Shown one piece after another: positions 17,348 to 25,458 of a stretch of DNA of 64,000 nucleotides (position 1 is its first letter; each line of letters begins with the position of its first letter). The DNA lies in NCBI GenBank assembly GCA_965203195.1, contig OZ241860.1, forward strand, positions 2,294,001 to 2,358,000. The letters are read 5' to 3'. A program made the position numbers and the translations under genes. This DNA is from Bin87 sp965203195 (GTDB lineage Bacteria; Chloroflexota; Dehalococcoidia; Lucifugimonadales; UBA3495). The notes beneath the pieces are model-generated. The model worked only from the letters and a program-made list of their open reading frames with translations, ran no database searches and was not told where the DNA came from.

Positions 17348-17893
17348 ATGCCAATGCATCCCGAATGCCGCCAGGAGGACCTGGAGAAACACGGGTTCAA
17401 TGCGGCCATCAGTATGTTTCTGCCGATGACGGCGCTGGAGGGGAAGCGGGAGTATATGAGCCGGTACTACACGCCGGAGCTGGAGGCGGAGGAAGCGGCG
17501 GAGCGGGAGCAGCGGTTTCTGGCGCTGGTGGAGGATTGGGCGCAGCGGCGGCGGCAGGCCGAGGACGAGGGGCAGGCTTTTGACGAGCCGTTTCCCCGCT
17601 ACCCGGAGCCGGCGGAAAGGCCGGAACCGCTGTGGGAACGGGTGGTGGGGGAGGGCCTGTACCGGCTGTCCTGCTTGCCGGGGGGCAAGTATATTACCTT
17701 CGCGGCTATCATCATCGGCGTGGTGCTGACCTGCTGGATTGTCCTGCCGTGGTATGTGGTTAATGTGCAGCGCCAGTGGCGGAGTATGCTGCGGCGGGAT
17801 CGGGAATATGAGGGGGATGCGGTTTGCGATCACTGCGGGGGACGGTTCCGGCGGAGCCCGCGGCCGGCGGGGGGGAACCTGCCGGGGCATTAG
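17348..17893 (+). CDS. single-pass membrane protein with F.EP.P motif and Cys motif
   Basis: A 181-residue protein with GGGAG before the ATG. The N-terminal half is cytosolic and charged and contains FLALVEDWAQRRRQAEDEGQ followed by AFDEPFP, the motif shared with the proteins at 12949 and 31724. A membrane helix follows (FAAIIIGVVLTCWIVLPWYVV, about residues 118-138), then VCDHCGGRF, a possible half zinc knuckle, and a basic tail. No family is recognised. Confidence 0.6.
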   Translation: MPMHPECRQEDLEKHGFNAAISMFLPMTALEGKREYMSRYYTPELEAEEAAEREQRFLALVEDWAQRRRQAEDEGQAFDEPFPRYPEPAERPEPLWERVVGEGLYRLSCLPGGKYITFAAIIIGVVLTCWIVLPWYVVNVQRQWRSMLRRDREYEGDAVCDHCGGRFRRSPRPAGGNLPGH

Positions 17894-18161
17894 CGGCTGC
17901 GGGGTGCCGTTGTCGCCGCCGGCCGCCGTTTTGGATTGGGCGGGCGGGCGCAGCCAACCTGCGGGTTGCGGGTATGGTGCGGTTAATCTACCACACCCGG
18001 CGCCGGCGGCACGATGCGTTGCCGGCAGCGCACCTTTTCCCGTTCCGCTATTGCCCGCGCCGGCTGGCCTCGCTGGCCGCCTGAAACGCAACGCCGGCAC
18101 ATCGCCGTCCCCGCTACGCGAGAGCTGCGGTCAGCGCACCGCAGCTTCACGCTGGATGAAC

Positions 18162-18506
18162 TCATTCCGCCTCCAGGATGGCTTCCAGCTGGCCAATCAG
18201 TTCCAGCAGATTATCCTGTACGATTGCCCACAGCTTGTCGTTGTCAATTGTATCAAAATCATGAACCAATACACTGCGGATGCCAACTATACCGCTCCAG
18301 TTCAGTTCCGGGTATTGGCGTCGGAATTCCTTCGGCACGCGCCGCCCGGCCTCGCCGACAATTGCTATCAGGCGCGTCAGGCACAGCCAAAAAATGCGGT
18401 CGGTTTCCAAGTCCGTCCGGGAACGATGCTCTGCCATTGTGTACGCTTCACGGGCGTGGCTCAGCATTTGGCGCACCGCCTCGGTCGCTTTACTCGGGGA
18501 CGACAT
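18162..18506 (-). CDS. hepT: HepT-like HEPN toxin (DUF86)
   Basis: A 114-residue HEPN-domain RNase of the HepT/MntA toxin-antitoxin type, which cleaves RNA and is silenced by its nucleotidyltransferase partner. The HEPN motif R-x4-H is present (R77, H82 in GIRSVLVHDF), but the tyrosine that normally follows (R-x4-H-x-Y), the residue AMPylated by MntA, is phenylalanine (F84). The ATG lies 17 bases inside the end of the methyltransferase fusion gene, so the two are coupled. The cognate MntA-like domain is the C terminus of that fusion. Confidence 0.85.
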   Translation of the reverse strand: MSSPSKATEAVRQMLSHAREAYTMAEHRSRTDLETDRIFWLCLTRLIAIVGEAGRRVPKEFRRQYPELNWSGIVGIRSVLVHDFDTIDNDKLWAIVQDNLLELIGQLEAILEAE

Positions 18507-21500
18507 AAAGGTTTCGCGCCTCCTCCAATGCCTGCTGCCGGACTTCGGGGTGGATTTCCTTGGGGGTGCTCAAATCCACCGGGTGCCGGAACATCTGCGT
18601 CAGCTCATCCTGCATCCCGAAAAAAGCCAGGCCGGGGATGTGTTTCGGATCGAATTCCACCAGCACCCGGATATGGTTTGTCGGCGCGCCGTAATTCGGC
18701 AAGCCCTTTCCCCACAATGCCAGACGCTTGATATGGTTGCGCCGGCAAAAGTCGGCAATGCTTTGGGGGGGCGGATGCGATGAGTTCGCAATCCCCGCCC
18801 GGGCCAGCCGGGCCAGCGTTTCCAAGTTGTTGGCGTTCACCCCCGGTTGCAGGCACATCAGCCGGCGCCAGGCTGCCAGCATATTTTCCGTCTCCGGGTT
18901 CCAGTCCAGACCCAACATCAGCGTAACCACCCGGTCAATCTCGGCGCGGTTATCGTCTAAGGCACTCAGGCTGATGCGTTCCAACGGAAGTTTCCGCAGG
19001 CGCTCAAAGTTGTCAACGGCAATCCGGCGCGCTTCCCTGCCGGCATCGCTGATGCTGGCGAAATCGGGTATCGGGTGGTTGTCTATCGCCCTGACCTGTA
19101 TCGGGGAACGCCCCAAGTCGGTGGATTGCCCATACCCAATCCGAATCAGCAGCCCGTAAGTGCTGTTGAGAAACAGGGCCATCGCTTCGGCGACGCGTTT
19201 ATTTGCTTTGATAGTAGTCCACGACCGGCCGCCCATACATTCCTGCTCGGTGTAGGCCATCGCGATTTTCTGCGCGCTCATTCGCAGGTTGCGGGACAAG
19301 TGGAAATGGCCGGCGGTTTGCCGCATCCGTTCCGCTTCACCGGCGTCGCCCCGCGGTTCGCCGTAGTGCGTGGGAACGCAAGTCATCGTGATCTGCTTGC
19401 CGGCCTGGAGTTCCCACAGTGATGGATTATTGACGCTCCTGGCATATTTGGGGGGGTACATTGTAAATGCGCCCCGGGGTGCGCGACTTCCAGGGAGACA
19501 TCCCAGCAAGTCGTGTGTCGGGCCTTTGGCCGATACCTCGCTTGCCGTGGTCATTGGCAGCGCAAAATCGGTGACCTTGCCGGTGGCCGGATGCCAGGCC
19601 CGGCCCTGAATGACGTGGTTGGTCAGAACGGCGTAATCGCCGCTGACGCCGAGGGCCGACCAGGGCTTGCCCTCGCCGAGGCCGGTCATCCGGTAGTAAG
19701 TGCCAACTACGCCGCCGACGTTGATTTCCCCCGACGGCTTGCCGGCGGCGATTTCCCGCCGGATGGCGTCGGCGAACATTTTCGCTTCCAGCTTGCTGGC
19801 AAAGGTAGTGGTCAGGTTCACGCAGGCCACGGCGCGGTCGCCGTAGCTCCCCGTCAGTATTCCCTCCGGAACCCGGTGTTTGCTGCCAATCAGCAGCATT
19901 TCCTGGATGCCCGTGTCGGCTGACATTGACGCCCCGTCGCCGGCGGCCGTGCTGATGGCAATGACATCGCAGTATTCGTGCTCAATGTTCCGGCGAAAAC
20001 CCGTGTAGGTTTCGGCGTGAGCGGCGGTCAGCGGCAAAACCTTGCCGTGCGGGCCGCCGTAGCCCAGCATTTCGTGCTCAATCACCTGCATAAAGGTCGC
20101 CAGCCCCGCCTGCCCGTTGGCCACGCCGGGCACCCGGCCGTCAGCGTTGCGCCGGTACGCCAGCATCGCCCTGGCGCTGATCGGGCTTTTCGCGCCGCCC
20201 CGGGGCCGGAAATACGGGTCATTGTTGCAGATGATGTCCACCGTGCGCGGGTCGATAACCAGCATTTCGCCCTGCGCCCCGTTGCGCCCCACCAGCTCGT
20301 CCCCCATATCCGCCACGCCCTCGCGGGTAAGAAAGTTGAGCGAACCCCCGGCGGCGGTGATGGCGAATATGGAACTGACCCCGAAAGCGGTCTCCGGCTC
20401 CAGCGAGGCCATATTGGCGGTAGCCACCGATACGGACTGCGGGTTGATGTCGGTAAGCTGGATATACCGTTCCATCCGCCGGGCGTGGATGCTGTCTTTG
20501 CCGTGGTCCGGGTTGGCGTAGTGGCGGAAGCGGATGTTTTCCTCGGTGGCCCGCGCCAGGGTGCCGGTGCCGGCGCAGATTTCGTTGTACCGCGCCGCCG
20601 CCGGGGACGCCAAACGCGCCGTGGTCAGATTCGCCAGCAGTTCGGCCACCGCCGGCTTGGTGTAGTAGGCGGCGCGCTGGTCGCGGTCGGGTATCAGCGC
20701 CTGCCAGATTTCGGCCACCACATTGGTAGTGGCACTGATGCCGGTGTGCAGGTAGCCGGACATAGTTTCGTGAACGGCCTTCAGGGTTGGCCCTAGCTGT
20801 GGCCCCAGTTCCGAGTCCTCCAGCATTACGGCGGCGATGGTGGAGAGGGGCATATAGTCCACCGCCTCAATCTTGCGCCATTCGGCGGCGATGCGGCCCG
20901 GTATGCCGCTATAAGGCTCAACCCTTTGCCAGAGCTCCGGGGCGGCAATGTCCAGCGCATAATCCACATTGCCCCATTGTTTCAGGTTCATATGCAGCTG
21001 GATCATACTGGCCAGGGTGCCGACCACATTGCCGGCCACGCTGTCCATACCGTTGGCACTGTCGTGATTGCCGTAGCAGTCAACCAACCCTTCTTGCGCC
21101 GCCGGGCTAGACAGACGCAGCCTTTGCGACAGCTCGGCCTGAGCGGTTTTGAGATTGGCAACCACTTTGTTCACCACTTCGGTGGCGTAGGCTTCGGGGA
21201 TGGCGGCCAACCAGGCATACTGCACCAGATCGCGCAGGGACACCGACACCGGCTGGGCCGGCGTAATCTTGATGTCCGGGTCGTTTTCTGACTTGCCTGT
21301 CACTACCCGCATCAGGAATTGGGGCTCGTCGCTCATCAGCTCCCGGTCCAAGTCGGCAAATCCCAAATCGCCCAGAGCGCGGGGAATGCCCACGGCCAAG
21401 ACGCTTTTTATTGGCAGCGTGTAGTCGTTGAATTCATAACCCAGCCGGCTTTTAGCGTCGCCGATGGCCGGGGAGTCGTACTCAGTTTCAACGATGGTAC

Positions 21501-21930
21501 GCAAGCCGTAGGGCATTCGCACCACGATGTCGGGGCTGGTATTTCCCCGCCGCGCTTGCCCGTGCCGCTCCGCCTGCACGGTATAGCCGCGCGGGGCTCG
21601 CCGTTCCATCGTCTGCGCGATGAAAGCGTTGAGTGCCTTTTCGTCCATAGCCATAGGTGCCTCCCCCGCCGCCGACGATTTCCGCCGATTCTGGCGCAGC
21701 TTGGGTTTAATACACGGGCAGCCGTTTGTCAACGGGCGGGCGTCATCAGGCAGAGTTTCGCCGTTGGCGGTCATATCGGCGCCGGCTGCGGCGACCAGCT
21801 CCCTGATGCCGGCCAAGGCAGCGTCCGACGTCGCTGCCAGCCAGCTCAGCGAGGGGAACTCGGCGCACAGACCGGCATACTCGCCATCCTCGTCCGACCA
21901 AATCACGCGGTAAGTGTAGTGGTCAATCAT
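18490..21930 (-). CDS. HicB domain - DNA adenine methyltransferase - MntA-like domain fusion
   Basis: One uninterrupted frame of 1,146 residues. Residues 1-63 are the toxin-binding part of a HicB antitoxin (YTYRVIWSDEDGEYAGLCAE then FPSLSWLA). From residue 93 (ATG 21654, with GGGGAGG, so internal initiation is possible) comes a methyltransferase with a possible PD-(D/E)XK-like start (SPDIVVRMPYG...IVETEYD), motif I NEICAGTGTL (about 448-457) and motif IV CNNDPYFRPRGG (about 565), where relatives have NPPY. Residues 1058-1146 are a whole MntA-type nucleotidyltransferase (IADFCRRNHIKRLAL, VLVEFDPKHIPGLAFF), but GS is G1074-K1075 and SDID is N-H-I-R (1085-1088), so the catalytic aspartates are gone. 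It lies between hicA and hepT. Confidence 0.85.
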   Translation of the reverse strand: MIDHYTYRVIWSDEDGEYAGLCAEFPSLSWLAATSDAALAGIRELVAAAGADMTANGETLPDDARPLTNGCPCIKPKLRQNRRKSSAAGEAPMAMDEKALNAFIAQTMERRAPRGYTVQAERHGQARRGNTSPDIVVRMPYGLRTIVETEYDSPAIGDAKSRLGYEFNDYTLPIKSVLAVGIPRALGDLGFADLDRELMSDEPQFLMRVVTGKSENDPDIKITPAQPVSVSLRDLVQYAWLAAIPEAYATEVVNKVVANLKTAQAELSQRLRLSSPAAQEGLVDCYGNHDSANGMDSVAGNVVGTLASMIQLHMNLKQWGNVDYALDIAAPELWQRVEPYSGIPGRIAAEWRKIEAVDYMPLSTIAAVMLEDSELGPQLGPTLKAVHETMSGYLHTGISATTNVVAEIWQALIPDRDQRAAYYTKPAVAELLANLTTARLASPAAARYNEICAGTGTLARATEENIRFRHYANPDHGKDSIHARRMERYIQLTDINPQSVSVATANMASLEPETAFGVSSIFAITAAGGSLNFLTREGVADMGDELVGRNGAQGEMLVIDPRTVDIICNNDPYFRPRGGAKSPISARAMLAYRRNADGRVPGVANGQAGLATFMQVIEHEMLGYGGPHGKVLPLTAAHAETYTGFRRNIEHEYCDVIAISTAAGDGASMSADTGIQEMLLIGSKHRVPEGILTGSYGDRAVACVNLTTTFASKLEAKMFADAIRREIAAGKPSGEINVGGVVGTYYRMTGLGEGKPWSALGVSGDYAVLTNHVIQGRAWHPATGKVTDFALPMTTASEVSAKGPTHDLLGCLPGSRAPRGAFTMYPPKYARSVNNPSLWELQAGKQITMTCVPTHYGEPRGDAGEAERMRQTAGHFHLSRNLRMSAQKIAMAYTEQECMGGRSWTTIKANKRVAEAMALFLNSTYGLLIRIGYGQSTDLGRSPIQVRAIDNHPIPDFASISDAGREARRIAVDNFERLRKLPLERISLSALDDNRAEIDRVVTLMLGLDWNPETENMLAAWRRLMCLQPGVNANNLETLARLARAGIANSSHPPPQSIADFCRRNHIKRLALWGKGLPNYGAPTNHIRVLVEFDPKHIPGLAFFGMQDELTQMFRHPVDLSTPKEIHPEVRQQALEEARNLYVVPE

Positions 21931-22174
21931 TGCTGCCCTCTAGTCGTTCAATCGCCCGGATAACCTGCCGCACCTGATAGGGTTTCGCCATGCCCCGGTC
22001 ATTCTGGATATTCACCCTGGGATCTCCTGGCCACGGCATCCGATACACGCGATGACTGGTACCTTGCTGTCGCGGCTCTCCAAAAAAGCGGTCGCATATT
22101 CCGGCCAAGTCGGCGAAACGCACACCTTTCGGATTGGAGCGAAGCCGGCGCAAGATTTCAGCTATGGTGTCCAT
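21923..22174 (-). CDS. hicA: HicA-like mRNA interferase toxin
   Basis: An 83-residue toxin. The start at 22174 (MDTIAEILRRLRSNPKGVRF) is preferred over the earlier in-frame ATG-like codons because a near-consensus promoter at 22209-22237 would start transcription downstream of them. HicA features are the double-stranded-RNA-binding fold with the conserved histidine in GTSHRVYRMPW, and the tail KPYQVRQVIRAIERLE. The stop overlaps the start of the HicB-methyltransferase fusion by 8 bases. In this family HicB blocks HicA by covering its active site. Confidence 0.85.
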   Translation of the reverse strand: MDTIAEILRRLRSNPKGVRFADLAGICDRFFGEPRQQGTSHRVYRMPWPGDPRVNIQNDRGMAKPYQVRQVIRAIERLEGSND

Positions 22175-22208
22175 TATTGCCCATCCCCGCATATACGGGA
22201 GCGCCATT

Positions 22209-22237
22209 TTTTTAGCAATGAAATCGCAGGGTGTCAA
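22209..22237 (-). promoter_or_regulatory. sigma-70-type promoter of the hicA-fusion-hepT operon
   Basis: On the minus strand, TTGACA (22232-22237), a 17-base spacer and TAAAAA (22209-22214). Transcription would begin near 22202, leaving a leader of about 28 bases before hicA. All three genes overlap, so one transcript is likely. Confidence 0.65.
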
Positions 22238-22455
22238 GGGCCTTCCTGCGGGTAGCGTCTCCAGTCGTGTGGGTTGGTTGGCCGGCCCTCTCTCCGGCGT
22301 AAGCCGTAGGCCGGAAGGTATGCCTGCCTAGTGCCAAAGGGCGCGGGAAATTGGGTTGCCTGACTGGCCCAGGATGGCACATTAGTGCGGCTTGACCAGG
22401 GAGGGGGTTGGCGTCATCGGCGAAAGGGGATTTTGGGATGGATGGGGGTTTTGGG

Positions 22456-23061
22456 TTACGGCTTGCGGCCCATATAGGCAATCAGTTTGTCCAGTTGGCT
22501 GGCATCGTCCGCAATGGCCTGCTCCGGGCCGATAAAGCCGGCTTGCCGCCCCAGATCGGCAAACCCGGATTGCAGCGCCGGAAAGGCGAAGTCCACTAAA
22601 TCGGCGTCTAACGTCGTATCCTGTCCAGTGGCTTTGGCCAGATCCCAGCAGTGGATGAGCTGATCCATCACCGTGCCGACGAAAATCCGGTTGACCGGCA
22701 TTTCGCCGAATGGGGTCATCGCCGTCCGCTCCAGCGCGCCCGGCGCAGCGGCCAGCTCCAGCAGATGGGACAGCGCGGCGTCATAAGCCTGCGCCAGGTT
22801 GCCGACAGCGCGCTCGTTAATTTGGGAACTCTCCGCTTCGCTGGGCCGAATGGCGGTCGGGATGCAGGCGATGCAGGCGGCGGTGAACTCCAGGCCGCCA
22901 ATCAGATGATTGACCAAGCCGTGCACATTCCATTCAGCACAGGGCGTCGGTGCGTCAATCTGCGACTGGCGGACGCCGGCCATCACCATTTTGGTGCGGG
23001 CGGTAGTTTGTTCCAGCAGCGTTACGGGATTGGGCGTTGCCGAGTCAGCGGCAGCAGTCAT
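22456..23061 (-). CDS. TIGR03086-family (DinB-like) metal-binding protein
   Basis: A 201-residue protein of the mycothiol-dependent maleylpyruvate-isomerase/DinB-like four-helix fold. Family features are the N-terminal TPCAEWNVHGLVNHLIGG, in which the histidine begins the metal site, and MDQLIHCWDLAKATGQD, with the other metal ligands. Such proteins are annotated as metal-dependent hydrolases or thiol transferases, but function is rarely known. It is a single gene; a perfect hairpin (23125-23158) lies upstream. Confidence 0.8.
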   Translation of the reverse strand: MTAAADSATPNPVTLLEQTTARTKMVMAGVRQSQIDAPTPCAEWNVHGLVNHLIGGLEFTAACIACIPTAIRPSEAESSQINERAVGNLAQAYDAALSHLLELAAAPGALERTAMTPFGEMPVNRIFVGTVMDQLIHCWDLAKATGQDTTLDADLVDFAFPALQSGFADLGRQAGFIGPEQAIADDASQLDKLIAYMGRKP

Positions 23062-23124
23062 CGGGCCTCCGGGGGATGCGTGATAGGGCGGCGTCCGGGA
23101 TTGTAACAGCGGAGCGTGTGGATT

Positions 23125-23158
23125 CCGGCTTGCCCCGGAATGGCGAGGGGCAAGCCGG
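23125..23158. repeat. REP-like palindrome
   Basis: CCGGCTTGCCCC (23125-23136) pairs exactly with GGGGCAAGCCGG (23147-23158) around the loop GGAATGGCGA. The core ATTCCGGCTTGC is the same as in the palindromes at 47760-47802 and 58199-58220. It lies between the start of the TIGR03086 gene and the 3' end of the AprA-like gene and could also stop transcription of the latter. Confidence 0.65.
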
Positions 23159-23193
23159 AGTGGAGTGATGGGCGCTATATCGATCGGCAGGCG

Positions 23194-25053
23194 CTAAAAC
23201 ACGCGCGGGCAGGGGCGGGTGAACACGCTCCATTCGTCCTTTTCGGCATCGTAGCGGGAATTGACGAACACCCGCCAGTCGGCTTCGTCCATTTCCGGGT
23301 AGTCGCTGCGATAGTAGAAACCCGGCCAGCGGGTTTCCTGGCGATGCAGCATATGGCGCAGGTGGGCCTCGCCGACCCAGGCGCGGTGGATCAGCTCGTG
23401 GCAGCGCAGCAGTTCGTGACGATTGCGCGCGCCCAGCTTCGCCAGATCCTCCCGGAACATACCCAGCAGTTCCAGCCCCCGCAGCATCGTGGCCTCGTTG
23501 GTGGTGAAGCCCGCCGAAACGCCGGCCACATATTCGTCCATCAGTTTCTGCAACCGGAAGAGGCCCTGGCGGGGCAGCAGATAGTTGGGGTTCACCTCGG
23601 GGTTGGTGGATGCGTACTGGTTCCGCTCAAAAGTGACCATAGGCGCCCATACCTGCTCTTTGAGCCGGTCCACCTGCCGGTCGTCAATGCGGGGCGCGGC
23701 GGCGTTGTCCAGCGCATAGGTCACGGCCGACTTGCCGGCCAGCCGTCCCTCGGTGAACGAACCGGAGGAGAACTTGTGGGGGCAGGCGCCCACGCCGTCG
23801 CCGGCGGCGAACAGGCCGGATACGGTGGTCATTTTGCTGTAGCCCCAATGGTAGCCGTCGGGGGCCACATCGTCCGGCCCGCTGACCCACGCGCCCGATT
23901 CGCCGCTGTGGCTGCCCATAATATAGGGTTCGGCCAGCACCACCTCCGAGGGCCGTTCCTCCGGGGCGATGTTGTGCGCCGCCCAGAGGATGGCCTGGGA
24001 GATGGTCATATCCAGGAAATCCTCCCAGGCTTCGGCGATGATTTCCCGCTTGCGGGTGGCGTCGCCGGCGGCCAGGGCGTTGATGGCCTCGGGCGTTTTG
24101 AGCATAATCGGGCCGTTGCCGGCCTGGATTTCCGTCCAGAGCAGGTGGTTGCGCAGCGGCGTGGGCGTGGGGAAGGCGGAGCCGTAGGGGTCATATTTGG
24201 TCAGTTCGGGCAGGCGGTTGACGAAATAATTTTCGCCGGCGGCGTTGGTCAGGTCGGCGCGGAACAGCTGCGACCAGGCGCCGACCGGGCCGTAGGAATC
24301 CTTGAATCGGCTGGGGACGAAGCGGTGTTCCATCTGGGTCATTTCGCCGCCGATGGGGATGATGAGGCCATAGACGGAGCCGGTGTCAAAGATGGAGTAC
24401 CAGGTGCGGCCCATGCCCTCGCCCACGCTGCGGGGCCGGAACAGGGCGGTGGCGCCGCCGGCCGCGCTGATGACCGACCGCGCCTTGAACACATAGGTGA
24501 CATCCTCGCGGACGCCGAAGCCCACGGCGCCGGCGATGCGGTTGGGGTCGTCGGCGTCGGTAATCAGGTGCGAAATGAACACCCGCTCAAAGTGATTGTC
24601 GGGGCCGATGGCCTTTTTGGCGGCTTCGGCCACGATGGGCTTGTAGGCTTCGCCGTGGATCATCACCTGCCAGCGGCCTTCGCGCACATACTGGCCGTTG
24701 TCGTCGTACCAGAAGGGCAGGCCCCATTCCTCAAACATATGGACGCTGCTGTCCACATGGCGGGCCACGTCGTACACCAGGTCCTCGCGGGAGATGCCCA
24801 TCATATCGTTGCGGACGTATTCCACATAGTCGGCGGGCTGGTTCCAGCCCCAGCGCATCCCCATATACATATTGATGGCGGAGAGGCCCTCGCCGACGGC
24901 GCCGCTGCGGTCGGTGGCGGCCTTGTCCACCATCACGATGCGCAGGTCGTCGCCGCCCCAGTAGCGGGCTTCAATGGCGGCGCCACAGCCGGCCATGCCG
25001 CCGCCGATAACCAGGACGTCGCACTCAACGATGCGGGTAGTAGGTTCAGGCAT
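23194..25053 (-). CDS. aprA: AprA-like FAD-dependent adenylylsulfate reductase alpha subunit
   Basis: A 619-residue flavoprotein of the fumarate reductase/AprA fold. The ATG at 25053 follows AAGGAG. Sequence typical of AprA: CDVLVIGGGMAGCGAA (FAD site), DKAATDRSGAVGEGLSAIN, RNDMMGISREDLVYDVARH, EGRWQVMIHGE, SVISAAGGATALFRPRS and MEHRFVPSRFKDSYGPVGAW. AprA with AprB interconverts adenylylsulfate and sulfite plus AMP. No aprB or other sulfur gene is adjacent, so the protein may pair with a distant partner or act on another substrate. Confidence 0.85.
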   Translation of the reverse strand: MPEPTTRIVECDVLVIGGGMAGCGAAIEARYWGGDDLRIVMVDKAATDRSGAVGEGLSAINMYMGMRWGWNQPADYVEYVRNDMMGISREDLVYDVARHVDSSVHMFEEWGLPFWYDDNGQYVREGRWQVMIHGEAYKPIVAEAAKKAIGPDNHFERVFISHLITDADDPNRIAGAVGFGVREDVTYVFKARSVISAAGGATALFRPRSVGEGMGRTWYSIFDTGSVYGLIIPIGGEMTQMEHRFVPSRFKDSYGPVGAWSQLFRADLTNAAGENYFVNRLPELTKYDPYGSAFPTPTPLRNHLLWTEIQAGNGPIMLKTPEAINALAAGDATRKREIIAEAWEDFLDMTISQAILWAAHNIAPEERPSEVVLAEPYIMGSHSGESGAWVSGPDDVAPDGYHWGYSKMTTVSGLFAAGDGVGACPHKFSSGSFTEGRLAGKSAVTYALDNAAAPRIDDRQVDRLKEQVWAPMVTFERNQYASTNPEVNPNYLLPRQGLFRLQKLMDEYVAGVSAGFTTNEATMLRGLELLGMFREDLAKLGARNRHELLRCHELIHRAWVGEAHLRHMLHRQETRWPGFYYRSDYPEMDEADWRVFVNSRYDAEKDEWSVFTRPCPRVF

Positions 25054-25458
25054 TTAAGCAAAATCTCCTTCGTGGGCTGGACCCGGCGTGAGCTGGGCCC
25101 GGCGCGAGCCGGACCCGGATTGGCGCCGGGCCGGGCCAGTCCGGCGGCGCGCCGGCCCGGCGCAACGGCGGGCAGTATAGCAGATTGCGCGCTGCGGCGC
25201 GCCCGGTTTAAAGCCGTGCCGTGCCGTCGTTCCTTCCGGGCGCTTGGAGCGGCAGCCCGTCCAGTCTCTCCAGTGCCGCTACCACCCAAAGTCTGGCCGC
25301 CCTACCAGAACGCCACCCCCGGAAACGCTGCCAAAGGCTATCAGGTGACCGGCGGTTGTTGCGGACGCCGGCGCCCCCTGTGCTATCCTGCCCCCGCGTC
25401 GATCCAGCCATCCGGCCGGCCGGCGCCGGTCGGTTCCATTCACACAGGAGGAATTGCG
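25054..25458. other. 405-base divergent intergenic region
   Basis: Lies between the aprA start (minus) and the quinone oxidoreductase start (plus). It contains very GC-rich inverted GGACCCGG/CCGGGCC-type runs at about 25078-25165 and no supported gene. Promoters of both genes should be here; I could not pick out a convincing pair of boxes. Confidence 0.4.

Noticed and set aside
18600..18791. Separate mntA gene in another frame at the end of the methyltransferase
   Set aside because: That frame gives no nucleotidyltransferase sequence; the MNT domain reads in the frame of the fusion.
23116..25450. Plus-strand frame running through aprA into the quinone oxidoreductase gene
   Set aside because: The first 780 codons are a shadow of aprA; the real gene starts at 25459 after AGGAGG.
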